Source: Paracoccaceae bacterium (lineage in GTDB: Bacteria; Pseudomonadota; Alphaproteobacteria; Rhodobacterales; Rhodobacteraceae). Taken from it: a DNA stretch of 64,000 nucleotides. This document shows positions 43,266-51,172 of this stretch, piece by piece. The stretch is taken from contig WLWX01000001.1 of the NCBI GenBank assembly GCA_012103375.1, forward strand, positions 3,328,492-3,392,491, written 5' to 3'. The notes under the pieces were generated by a model that saw only the letters and a program-made list of their open reading frames with translations, was not told where the DNA came from and did no database searches. Both the position numbers and the translations under genes were made by a program. Position 1 is the first letter of the stretch; each line of letters starts with the position of its first letter.

Positions 43266-44696
43266 TCAGTCTTGCGCCGAGGGCTTTCGGAAGACCGAAA
43301 AACTCTCATTCACGAACCACAGTCCGCCGTGCTGCTTCAGCACCTCGCGTGTGACATCCAGGCATCCACGCCCGTCACGCATGGCCTGTTCGGCCAGATC
43401 CTCGTTCATCTGGGTGAAGAAGACGGCATTGCTCCAGGCGCTTTGAAGCGACAGTGGCCCGCTGTCGGTTTTTGTGATGACGGGCAGGGTGTGCATGTCA
43501 AAGCGGAACAATGATCGGGCGTCCGTCATTCCCTGAAACGTAAAGTCTTTGAGGTCTTGTCCCAACGTCTTTTTCAACGCCGATATGATATCGTGGCGCG
43601 AGATATTCTCGATCTTCTCACGCGGCCAGACCTTTTTCGCAATCTCATGCGCCGGGTCCGACCCAAAGGATTGCACAACCTTGACCTGACCGCCGCTGGC
43701 AAGATGGCGCACCACCGGACGCAGGATATAATCAATCCGAAACTTCATCGTGTGCGAATGCAAAAATGGATGGTTCAGGAAACAATAATCGAATTCCAGT
43801 TCGGACCGCCCCTCGCGGGGAATAAGTTGATCCAATGCCGCACGCTGATCTTCACGAAAAATCGTGACAACGCTGGGCCGCGCATAGACCGGAAAATCAT
43901 CATCGCCCTGCTGAACGGTCCATTCATTTGCAAGAACCGGAAACAGGTCTGCGGTTTGTTTTTGAAAATCATAACTGCTGGTCCCGCTCAGCGGAACGTT
44001 GCGCCAGACCAGATTGTCGGGGCCTTCCTTGGCCGTCTTGCTCAGCGTCACGGCCTCTCGGGTGTAGAGGTTTGTCAGGACGATGGCGGTTTTGGGATGT
44101 TCGGACAAGCGATCAACCATCCGGCCCATCGTATTGCGCAGATCTTCAAGCCCCCATCCCTTGATGACCAAAAGCACCGGCAGATCGGGAAAATGCGCAT
44201 GTATCGCCCGCAGCGCGCGCGCAGGTGTTACGCCGTTGTCCATTGGCGAGAAAAACAATCGAAGCATCGTCTTTCCGGACGCCAGTTTGACGATGTCTTC
44301 CGCGATGATGTCGCCTTTGACCCAGGATTCATTCGTAGTGGCAGCAAAGACATGGGACCGCTGTTTTTGTTCATGCAGCGCAAAGCTGCCCGGCGTTCGC
44401 ACCGTCGATTCCCTGTTGACCAATTCGGCCATGGTGTAGGCATTGGATTCGGTCTTCTTGCGGCGTGGCCTGCCACGCAAGACAACCTCGCCCTTTTCGG
44501 CCTTTTGCATGAATTTCTCGACACGAGCCTGCGTCGCAGGAGAGATCCAGCTGCCCTTGTTGATTCTGCCGACCAGCTTGCCGTCATTGACCGCAAGCCG
44601 ACCAAACGTAGACTGCGCAATTCCGAATTTTTCGCAAAACGCGTCAATCGCCTTCACCAACGATCTTGGATCACTTTGCTTTGTTGAACCGGACAT
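43266..44696 (-). CDS. HTH protein with a large unassigned (methyltransferase-like) domain
   Basis: A 476-residue protein. Residues about 8-70 look like a helix-turn-helix (IDAFCEKFGIAQSTFGRLAVNDGKLVGRINKG), followed by a basic linker (RGRPRRKKTES, AT-hook-like). Residues about 120-470 form one or two alpha/beta domains. LASGGQVKVVQSFGSDPAHEIAK has the look of a Rossmann/SAM-methyltransferase strand-loop, but a SAM motif I is not clear. AAAGG stands 7 bp before the ATG at 44696. I do not recognise the family; a DNA-binding regulator with a catalytic or ligand domain is likely. Confidence 0.65.
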   Translation of the reverse strand: MSGSTKQSDPRSLVKAIDAFCEKFGIAQSTFGRLAVNDGKLVGRINKGSWISPATQARVEKFMQKAEKGEVVLRGRPRRKKTESNAYTMAELVNRESTVRTPGSFALHEQKQRSHVFAATTNESWVKGDIIAEDIVKLASGKTMLRLFFSPMDNGVTPARALRAIHAHFPDLPVLLVIKGWGLEDLRNTMGRMVDRLSEHPKTAIVLTNLYTREAVTLSKTAKEGPDNLVWRNVPLSGTSSYDFQKQTADLFPVLANEWTVQQGDDDFPVYARPSVVTIFREDQRAALDQLIPREGRSELEFDYCFLNHPFLHSHTMKFRIDYILRPVVRHLASGGQVKVVQSFGSDPAHEIAKKVWPREKIENISRHDIISALKKTLGQDLKDFTFQGMTDARSLFRFDMHTLPVITKTDSGPLSLQSAWSNAVFFTQMNEDLAEQAMRDGRGCLDVTREVLKQHGGLWFVNESFSVFRKPSAQD

Positions 44697-45463
44697 CTGG
44701 AAACCTTTGCGGCCTGACAACGACGTTCGCTATCCGACGTTGCATTGTCAATGTCATCACCGCCGCTTCAGGCAACTGAGTTCAACCCGCGCGGCCCACG
44801 CTGCGGGTGCATTCCGCGTCACGACTATCACCATCGGCGTGGCGTTCCGCAAACGCATCTTGTCCGGCAAAGACATCCGACCCGGGCCGATCCTGTGAGG
44901 TTGATCGAATTGTCGCGCGAAAAATGCGGAATTCGTTTAACTGGCACGCTGGCGATGAACCCGGACTATTGGCTGTCGATATTCAGGTTCAGGGAAATTA
45001 TTCAGTAGATACAGGCAATTCAGTTTGCGCCGAAGTGGCGCCAATCTCTTTTCAAGCCAGATCATGGTTTTCTTCGCATTCCGGGCAATTAAATTCTATC
45101 AATTCCAATTACCAATTCAATCATAATGATAGTTATACATCTTTAGGAATTACCGGCTCAATAATTGCGCAATCACACGCCCGATATCGGGGCGTTCACA
45201 TTTATTCCAATTCGACCCGAAATAATTGCCGATGTGTCCACGCACCCAATCAGCGGAGAAACTCTCAAATTAATCCTCAGCTTCATCCCGATCAACAGCC
45301 GAACCCCACGCCACCACAGCGTCCTACCGCCAACTGAGCGCCTTTTCTTGCAGCCCGGCGCGCCGAAAGCACGATAGGCTGCATGCGCATCCCCCCGCCG
45401 CAATTCCGTTCTGCCCATTTGCACACGACGTCCTGCGATCAAGCCATGCTCTTCGCCCAGCTA
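44697..45463. other. Long non-coding stretch with an AT-rich core
   Basis: No convincing gene is seen in about 770 bp between the HTH-protein start and tRNA-Arg. From about 44990 to 45240 the base composition turns clearly AT-rich against a GC-rich background, with repeated CAATT/AATTC words (for example 45088-45122). The open frames crossing it lack SD sites and normal codon use. It may contain the promoter region of the HTH protein or be leftover foreign DNA next to the tRNA. Confidence 0.55.
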
Positions 45464-45540
45464 TGGCGACCCCGGCAGGATTCGAACCTGCAACCTGCCC
45501 CTTAGGAGGGGGCTGCTCTATCCAGTTGAGCCACGGGGCC
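45464..45540 (-). tRNA. tRNA-Arg (anticodon CCT)
   Basis: The minus strand folds as a standard cloverleaf. The acceptor is GGCCCCG with CGGGGTC, the D-arm GCTC/GAGC, the anticodon stem GCCCC/GGGGC with loop CTCCTAA (anticodon CCT), and the T-arm GCAGG-TTCGAAT-CCTGC. The discriminator is G, and CCA is encoded (45466-45464). tRNA-Arg(CCT) genes are frequent integration sites for islands, but no second copy of its 3' end was found in this window. Confidence 0.95.
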
Positions 45541-45708
45541 GACGCGACGTTCATAACGGCATAAGGAGCCGCTTGTCAGCCCACAGAATTCACAGGACCA
45601 CACGTGATCCGCCATCCGATAATCTGATGCACCATCGCGCGAATTATGATTTTATCCGATTCACGGAAGTTGATAGCCTGACCCCCAAGCCACCCAGCGG
45701 AGACATCA

Positions 45709-46812
45709 ATGGACCTCGGATTCTTTACCATGCCAATTCACCCTTTGGGGAAGGATTGGCGCACGTCGCTTGCCGAAGACCGCGAGGCGTTCCTTTTGGC
45801 AGATGAGCTGGGGTTCACCGAAGGATACGTGGGCGAACATGTCACCGATCAGGCGGAACAGATCACCAGTTGCACGATGTTCATCGCCTCGCTGGCCAGT
45901 GCGGTAAAGCAGATGCGGCTGGGCACAGGCACGGTCAACATGCCCAATACCCACCCGGCAACGGTCGCCGCACAGGTTGCCATGCTGGATCACATGCTCG
46001 ACGGGCGCTTCAATTTCGGAATTTCGCCCGGCGGGCTGGCCTCGGACGCAGAGGTTTTTGGCAATCTGGATGCGGACCGGAACGCGATGTTCCTGGAATG
46101 CATCAACACGGTTCTGAAAATCTGGGAGTCCGACCCCCCTTATGATATCGCCGGTGACTACTGGAACATCACGACCGAAAAGACGTCGATGACCGAGATT
46201 GGCCAGGGCATCATGCCCAAACCATTGCAACGCCCGCATCCGCCGATTGTGGTCACTGCTGTCGCGCCCTTCTCCAAAGGGGTGACAGAGGCCGCGGCGC
46301 GCGGCTGGGATCCGATCAGCGCGAATTTCCTGATGCCACAGTGGGTTGCCAGTCACTGGCCGAAATATGTCGAAGGCTGCGAACGTGTCGGTCAGCCGGC
46401 CAAGCTTGCAAACTGGCGCGTGGCCAAGTCGGTTTTCGTGGCCGACGATCTGGACACGGCGCGGCGCTATGCGACCGACCCCGACAGCCCTTATCGCTTC
46501 TACTACAGCCAGCTGTTCACCAAACTGGTCAAGCACGGGCGCGCCAACCTGTTCAAGGAATACCGCGACCAGCCGGATGATGAGGTGACGCTGGATCACG
46601 TCTGCGAACGCCTGATCATCTGGGGCACGCCCGACAAGGTCGCGGATGAGCTTTTGGCGCTACGCGAAGAAACCGGAGAGTTCGGCACCTTGCTTTATGC
46701 TGGCAAGGACTGGGCCGATCCGGAACTGGCGCGCCGGTCGATGGTGTTGCTGGCCGAACAGGTGGCCCCGGCCGTGAATGCTGCAGAAGCGACCCGGGAC
46801 GCGGCTGAATGA
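45709..46812 (+). CDS. Luciferase-like (LLM class) flavin monooxygenase
   Basis: A 367-residue TIM-barrel flavin-dependent oxidoreductase of the bacterial-luciferase family (FFTMPIHP, YVGEHVTD, RLGTGTVNMPNTHPATVAAQVAMLDHMLDGRFNFGISPGG). It uses reduced FMN and oxygen; relatives hydroxylate terpenes such as limonene or alkanes. GGAG lies 8 bp before the ATG. The enol-lactonase gene overlaps its stop (ATGA), so both act in one pathway, perhaps on a cyclic substrate. Confidence 0.9.
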   Translation: MDLGFFTMPIHPLGKDWRTSLAEDREAFLLADELGFTEGYVGEHVTDQAEQITSCTMFIASLASAVKQMRLGTGTVNMPNTHPATVAAQVAMLDHMLDGRFNFGISPGGLASDAEVFGNLDADRNAMFLECINTVLKIWESDPPYDIAGDYWNITTEKTSMTEIGQGIMPKPLQRPHPPIVVTAVAPFSKGVTEAAARGWDPISANFLMPQWVASHWPKYVEGCERVGQPAKLANWRVAKSVFVADDLDTARRYATDPDSPYRFYYSQLFTKLVKHGRANLFKEYRDQPDDEVTLDHVCERLIIWGTPDKVADELLALREETGEFGTLLYAGKDWADPELARRSMVLLAEQVAPAVNAAEATRDAAE

Positions 46813-47606
46813 CGCTGGTCAATGCTGGCGATGTGACGCTCAACACCCGGGTCGATGGCCCCGATGGTGCGCCCTGGATCGTGCTGTCCAACAGCCTTGG
46901 TGCGTCGCTGGAAATGTGGGATCCTCAGATCGCCGCGCTGACCCAACGATACCGCGTTCTGCGCTATGACACGCGCGGCCACGGCAACAGCGCGGTACCG
47001 CCCGGGCCCTATTCATTTGATCAGCTGACGGGCGATGTGACCTTGTTGATGGATGCGATGGGGATCGCAACCGCCAGTTTCATGGGCCTGTCGCTGGGCG
47101 GGATGACCGGGCTTGGGCTGGCCCTGGCGCACCCGGATCGGTTTGAACGGATCATCTGCGCCGATGCCCGCGCCGACGCGCCCGAAGGGTTTCGCGCCAT
47201 GTGGGACGATCGGATTGCAAAGGTGAAGGCTGGCGGGCCGGAGGCGATTGCCGACATGACACTGGCCACATGGTTTACCGACGATTGGCGCGCCGAAAAT
47301 CCGGACTACGCAGGCACAATCCGCACAATGGTGGTCGCCACACCGCAGGACGGGTATATCGCCTGTTGCGAAGCCTTGAAAACACTCGACTTTCTGCGCC
47401 ACCTCGACAGGATCACAATCCCGACGCTGTTTGTCGGCGGGTCCGACGACAAAGGCGCCGCCCCGGATGTGATGCAGGCGATGGCCGACGCAACACCGGG
47501 CGCGCGATACATCGAAGTTCCGTCAGCCGCCCATGTCGCAAACATCAATGCGCCCGATGCGTTCAATGCCGCAATCAGGCCGTTTCTTGGGATCGGTTCA
47601 GAGTGA
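46809..47606 (+). CDS. pcaD: 3-oxoadipate enol-lactonase-like alpha/beta hydrolase
   Basis: A 265-residue alpha/beta hydrolase with PcaD-type features: VLSNSLGASLEMWDPQ oxyanion region, YDTRGHGNS, nucleophile Ser95 (GLSLGG), Asp in FVGGSDD and His in SAAHVANI. PcaD opens 3-oxoadipate enol-lactone in the beta-ketoadipate pathway. No other pca genes are present here, and the partner is a luciferase-like monooxygenase, so the true substrate may be another lactone. Confidence 0.85.
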   Translation: MTLVNAGDVTLNTRVDGPDGAPWIVLSNSLGASLEMWDPQIAALTQRYRVLRYDTRGHGNSAVPPGPYSFDQLTGDVTLLMDAMGIATASFMGLSLGGMTGLGLALAHPDRFERIICADARADAPEGFRAMWDDRIAKVKAGGPEAIADMTLATWFTDDWRAENPDYAGTIRTMVVATPQDGYIACCEALKTLDFLRHLDRITIPTLFVGGSDDKGAAPDVMQAMADATPGARYIEVPSAAHVANINAPDAFNAAIRPFLGIGSE

Positions 47607-47666
47607 CGAAAACGCCTCAGCCTGCCGGGCCCGCGGGCCGGTGGCTTTTGCTATACGGCGTTTTCG
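47607..47666. terminator. Possible bidirectional terminator between pcaD-like gene and fhs
   Basis: CGAAAACGCC (47607-47616) and GGCGTTTTCG (47657-47666) pair over 10 bp around a GC-rich inner hairpin. The A and T runs at the foot of the stem suit termination in both directions between two convergent genes. The long interior makes this less certain. Confidence 0.4.
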
Positions 47667-47706
47667 GAATAACCTGAGTCAGGCCCTCCGATAACTGTCT
47701 TAACGC

Positions 47707-49374
47707 TTAGAACAGCCCATCGATTTGTCCGTCATCGTTGATGCGGATTGCTTCGGCGGATGGGACGCGGGGCAGGCCGGGCATTGTCATGATCTCTCCG
47801 CAGATGACGACGATGAAGCCGGCCCCGGCGCTCAGGCGCACTTCGCGGACCGGCAGGGAATGCCCGTCGGGCGCGCCGCGCCGGTTCGGATCGGTGGTAA
47901 AGCTGTATTGGGTTTTCGCCATGCAGACCGGCAGGTGGCCATAGCCCTGATCCTCCCACTGCTTCAGCTGGTCGCGGATCTTCGCATCGGCCACAACCTC
48001 ATCGGCGCGGTAGATCTCTTTCGCGATGGTCTCGATCTTTTCAAACAGCGGCATCTCGTCGGGATAGATCGGCGCGAAATTGGCTTTGCCCTCGTCGATG
48101 ACCTGCACCACGCGGGTGGCCAGATCCTTCGTTCCTTCAGAGCCTTTGGCCCAGTGCTGGCACAGCACCGCCTCACTGCCCAGCTTGGCGGTATGATCGC
48201 GGATCGCCTGCACCTCGGCATCGGTATCGGTGACGAAGTGGTTGATCGCCACCACCACCGGCACGCCGAACTTCTTGAGGTTTTCGATGTGGCGGCCAAG
48301 GTTGTCGCAGCCCTTGGTCACCGCCGCGACGTCCTCGTCGCCCAGATCGGCCCGCGCCACGCCGCCGTTCATCTTCATCGCCCGCACCGTCGCCACCAGC
48401 ACCACCGCCGATGGCGCCAGCCCGGCCTTGCGGCATTTGATGTTGAGGAATTTCTCGGCCCCCAGATCGGCGCCAAACCCGGCTTCGGTCACCACGTAAT
48501 CGGCCAGCTTCAGCGCCGTGCGGGTCGCCACGACCGAGTTACAGCCGTGCGCGATATTCGCAAACGGACCGCCGTGCACGAAGGCCGGGTTGTTTTCCAG
48601 CGTCTGCACCAGGTTCGGCTGCATCGCCTGGGCCAGCAGCACCGTCATCGCGCCGTCGGCCTTAATGTCACGGGCGTAAACGGGGGAACGGTCGCGCCGG
48701 TAGGCGACGATGATATCGCCAAGGCGCTTTTCCAGATCGTCCAGATCGCGCGCCAGGCACAGGATCGCCATGACCTCACTGGCGACCGTGATGTCGAACC
48801 CGGCCTCTCGCGGGAAGCCGTTGGCGACCCCGCCCAGATTGCAGACGATCTGCCTGAGCGCCCGGTCGTTCATGTCCATCACCCGGCGGAAGGCCACCCG
48901 GCGGATGTCGATCTCCAGCGCGTTGCCCCAGTAGATGTGGTTGTCCAGCATCGCCGCCAGCAGGTTGTGGGCCGATGTGATGGCGTGGAAGTCGCCGGTG
49001 AAGTGGAGGTTCATCTCCTCCATCGGCACCACCTGGGCGTAACCACCCCCGGCCGCCCCGCCCTTCATGCCGAAACACGGACCCAAGGAGGCTTCGCGAA
49101 TACAGATCGCGGCGTTCTTGCCGATCGCGTTCAGCCCATCACCCAGCCCCACCGTCGTCGTGGTCTTGCCCTCGCCCGCTAGCGTCGGGTTCACCGCCGT
49201 CACCAGAATAAGCTCGCCGTCCTCACGATCCCCAAGCGACTTGATGAACGCATCGCTTACCTTCGCCTTGTCATGCCCAAAGGGAAGCAAATCAGCCTCT
49301 GGAATCCCAAGCTTCGACCCAATCTCCTGAATCGGGCGTTTCGAGGCAGCGCGGGCGATTTCAATGTCGGACAT
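47707..49374 (-). CDS. fhs: Formate-tetrahydrofolate ligase
   Basis: A 555-residue enzyme making 10-formyl-THF from formate, THF and ATP. The P-loop is [18 protein letters not shown] (64-81), with family blocks [36 protein letters not shown] and [26 protein letters not shown] precedes the ATG at 49374. Together with the formate dehydrogenase below, it controls whether formate is oxidised to CO2 or enters the folate C1 pool. Confidence 0.96.
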   Translation of the reverse strand: MSDIEIARAASKRPIQEIGSKLGIPEADLLPFGHDKAKVSDAFIKSLGDREDGELILVTAVNPTLAGEGKTTTTVGLGDGLNAIGKNAAICIREASLGPCFGMKGGAAGGGYAQVVPMEEMNLHFTGDFHAITSAHNLLAAMLDNHIYWGNALEIDIRRVAFRRVMDMNDRALRQIVCNLGGVANGFPREAGFDITVASEVMAILCLARDLDDLEKRLGDIIVAYRRDRSPVYARDIKADGAMTVLLAQAMQPNLVQTLENNPAFVHGGPFANIAHGCNSVVATRTALKLADYVVTEAGFGADLGAEKFLNIKCRKAGLAPSAVVLVATVRAMKMNGGVARADLGDEDVAAVTKGCDNLGRHIENLKKFGVPVVVAINHFVTDTDAEVQAIRDHTAKLGSEAVLCQHWAKGSEGTKDLATRVVQVIDEGKANFAPIYPDEMPLFEKIETIAKEIYRADEVVADAKIRDQLKQWEDQGYGHLPVCMAKTQYSFTTDPNRRGAPDGHSLPVREVRLSAGAGFIVVICGEIMTMPGLPRVPSAEAIRINDDGQIDGLF

Positions 49375-49502
49375 AGGTCAGAATTCCTTATTTTTCGGCG
49401 TCGCAGCACCTGCGTCGCATTCATTCAATGTGGTTTTACGGGGCGCGCCGGGCTGGCCGCTTGCATGGATGCGCCCTTGGTGGACACGGGAACGACGCGC
49501 GC

Positions 49503-50540
49503 TCAGGCGCGGTTGGCCGCAAGCCGATTGCTGACAATCTCAACCGTTGCATCAACATGGCGGTTCGTCATTCCCATGCCTGCCGCGATCGTCTGGACAA
49601 CCTTGTCCACGCGTTCGATATCTTTTGCGCCTGCATCGATCGCCCGGGCCGCAGATGACGGTTTCAGCAGGCTTTTCGCCGCGTTTGCATATTTCGCAAA
49701 CGGGACCTGATCGGCAGGGTCGGCCCCCAGATTGCGGACCAATTCATTGACCCATTCATAGATCCCGGCGCTTTCGTCGATATCACCATGAACCGCATCG
49801 CGAATCGAACGCACGCCTTGTGCCGTCACGGCGCGATAATTGCCCGTCAGCAGCATGGACCATTTCGCCAGCGGTACGAACAGCGAGTTATGGAGGCGGA
49901 GTTTCACCGGAACGTCTTTGCCATCAAGCAAGACGGCGGCGATGTCTGTTTCCAGCGTTTGCAGGATCGCGGTATGGGCCGGGTCGTCAAAGGCGGCCAC
50001 CTTGAAATTCGTTGGCAGGCCGACATGGAGGAAGTTCAGACCCTCTTCCGGCGGGCGGAAGGCCTGCGGGTCGGGCGAACACAGCGTGAACCGCGCCGGA
50101 TCGAAGCCGTCCCAGACCGAGGCATCGGTGAAGCAATCCTTCAGCGCTTCCGCGTCAAGACCGTTAATCCGCAATAGATAAGGCAGCGGTGGCATGTTCA
50201 TAATCGACATGACCGGTACGCCGGAAATCGCGATGCGCCCCAGCAGATCGCGCACTTCTGCCGCGCGGTACTGCGGTTCCTGCATCGCCAGCGCAACCAG
50301 ATCATAGTCGCTGGGAAGCGCGTCATGCGGGATCGCCGCGTTCAGCGTCCCGGGCTGGTCCTTGGAGTGGATAAGGCGGGGGTCATCCTCACCACGCAGG
50401 GTGATGCGGATCGTCGTGCCCTCGGCATTGATCAGATCCGCCTCTTCCGGCAGGCAGACGAGGGTGACGTCATGGCCCGCCATCAGAAGCTTGGTCGACA
50501 GAAGAGAACCGTAAGAGGCCCCGAGGATCAGAATGCGCAT
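49503..50540 (-). CDS. Ketopantoate-reductase-like NAD(P)-binding protein
   Basis: A 345-residue protein with an N-terminal Rossmann fold (ILILGASYGSLLSTKLLMAGHDVTLV) and an alpha-helical C-terminal domain as in ketopantoate reductase (ApbA/PanE) and opine dehydrogenases. The glycine motif reads GASYGS rather than GxGxxG. A Lys (KDVPVKLRLHNSLFVPLAKW) in the substrate region is conserved in type. The substrate is not known. It is followed downstream by fhs on the same strand, 128 bp away. Confidence 0.75.
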   Translation of the reverse strand: MRILILGASYGSLLSTKLLMAGHDVTLVCLPEEADLINAEGTTIRITLRGEDDPRLIHSKDQPGTLNAAIPHDALPSDYDLVALAMQEPQYRAAEVRDLLGRIAISGVPVMSIMNMPPLPYLLRINGLDAEALKDCFTDASVWDGFDPARFTLCSPDPQAFRPPEEGLNFLHVGLPTNFKVAAFDDPAHTAILQTLETDIAAVLLDGKDVPVKLRLHNSLFVPLAKWSMLLTGNYRAVTAQGVRSIRDAVHGDIDESAGIYEWVNELVRNLGADPADQVPFAKYANAAKSLLKPSSAARAIDAGAKDIERVDKVVQTIAAGMGMTNRHVDATVEIVSNRLAANRA

Positions 50541-50673
50541 GATATGTCTCCGAAGGTGTCATCGCAGACATATAATAGATTGCATGCCACCGGATACCGA
50601 AAAACGACCAGCATTCCGGCGACCCGCCACGGACGTTCACCGGCAAATCTTCCGATTTGCCGGTGTGTGTCGC

Positions 50674-51024
50674 CTATGCGTCTTTGCTAAGCTCGGCCTG
50701 GCAGGCCTCGGCCAGGGCCCGGTCTGGTTTTTCCGCACCAAGCGGTGTCGCCCAGCCGGAGTCTTCGACAATGCCGCGACGCTTGAATCTGCTGGCTTCT
50801 TTCAGTTCGGCGATAATTTCGACCGACTTCGGATCGTCCATCGCGTTTTGAACGCAATAGGGCGTGAGCGCGGAAGCAACGGCAGCGGAGGAGTCCGACT
50901 CTGACATTTCCATTGCCGATCCAGCCGTGACCCATCCGCCCCAACTGAAGCCGACAATCGCCAAGGCAATCGCACCCGCAACCGCGCCCATCAGCACGGG
51001 TTTCGTCGTTTCTGGCATCTGCAT
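50674..51024 (-). CDS. Small single-pass membrane protein of unknown function
   Basis: A 116-residue protein with one N-terminal helix (about 11-28, LMGAVAGAIALAIVGFSWGGW) and a soluble tail containing two Cys (PYCVQNAMDD and EACQAELS). The start at 51024 has no strong SD; an alternative is the Met two codons later. It lies downstream of the formate dehydrogenase genes on the same strand. No family recognised. Confidence 0.6.
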   Translation of the reverse strand: MQMPETTKPVLMGAVAGAIALAIVGFSWGGWVTAGSAMEMSESDSSAAVASALTPYCVQNAMDDPKSVEIIAELKEASRFKRRGIVEDSGWATPLGAEKPDRALAEACQAELSKDA

Positions 51025-51172
51025 GTTTTGGACCGATCTATGTAGGGAAATGCGCGCAGGATTGCGCGTTGCGTTCACCGCTAGCACAGAATCCCGGAAC
51101 CCGCGCATCGTTTATGAGCGGACCGAGCGAATTCGCCAGTAATCCATCACCTGCGACTTTGATGTCGCAGAC

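Noticed and set aside
44807-45337. 176-codon open frame on the plus strand across the AT-rich region
   Set aside because: No SD, Ser/Asn-rich composition from AT-rich DNA, no family pattern, and codon use unlike neighbouring genes.
45464-45489. tRNA-Arg 3' end as an attachment site with a second copy in the window
   Set aside because: No second copy of the 3'-end sequence was noticed elsewhere in the window, so an att pair cannot be claimed.
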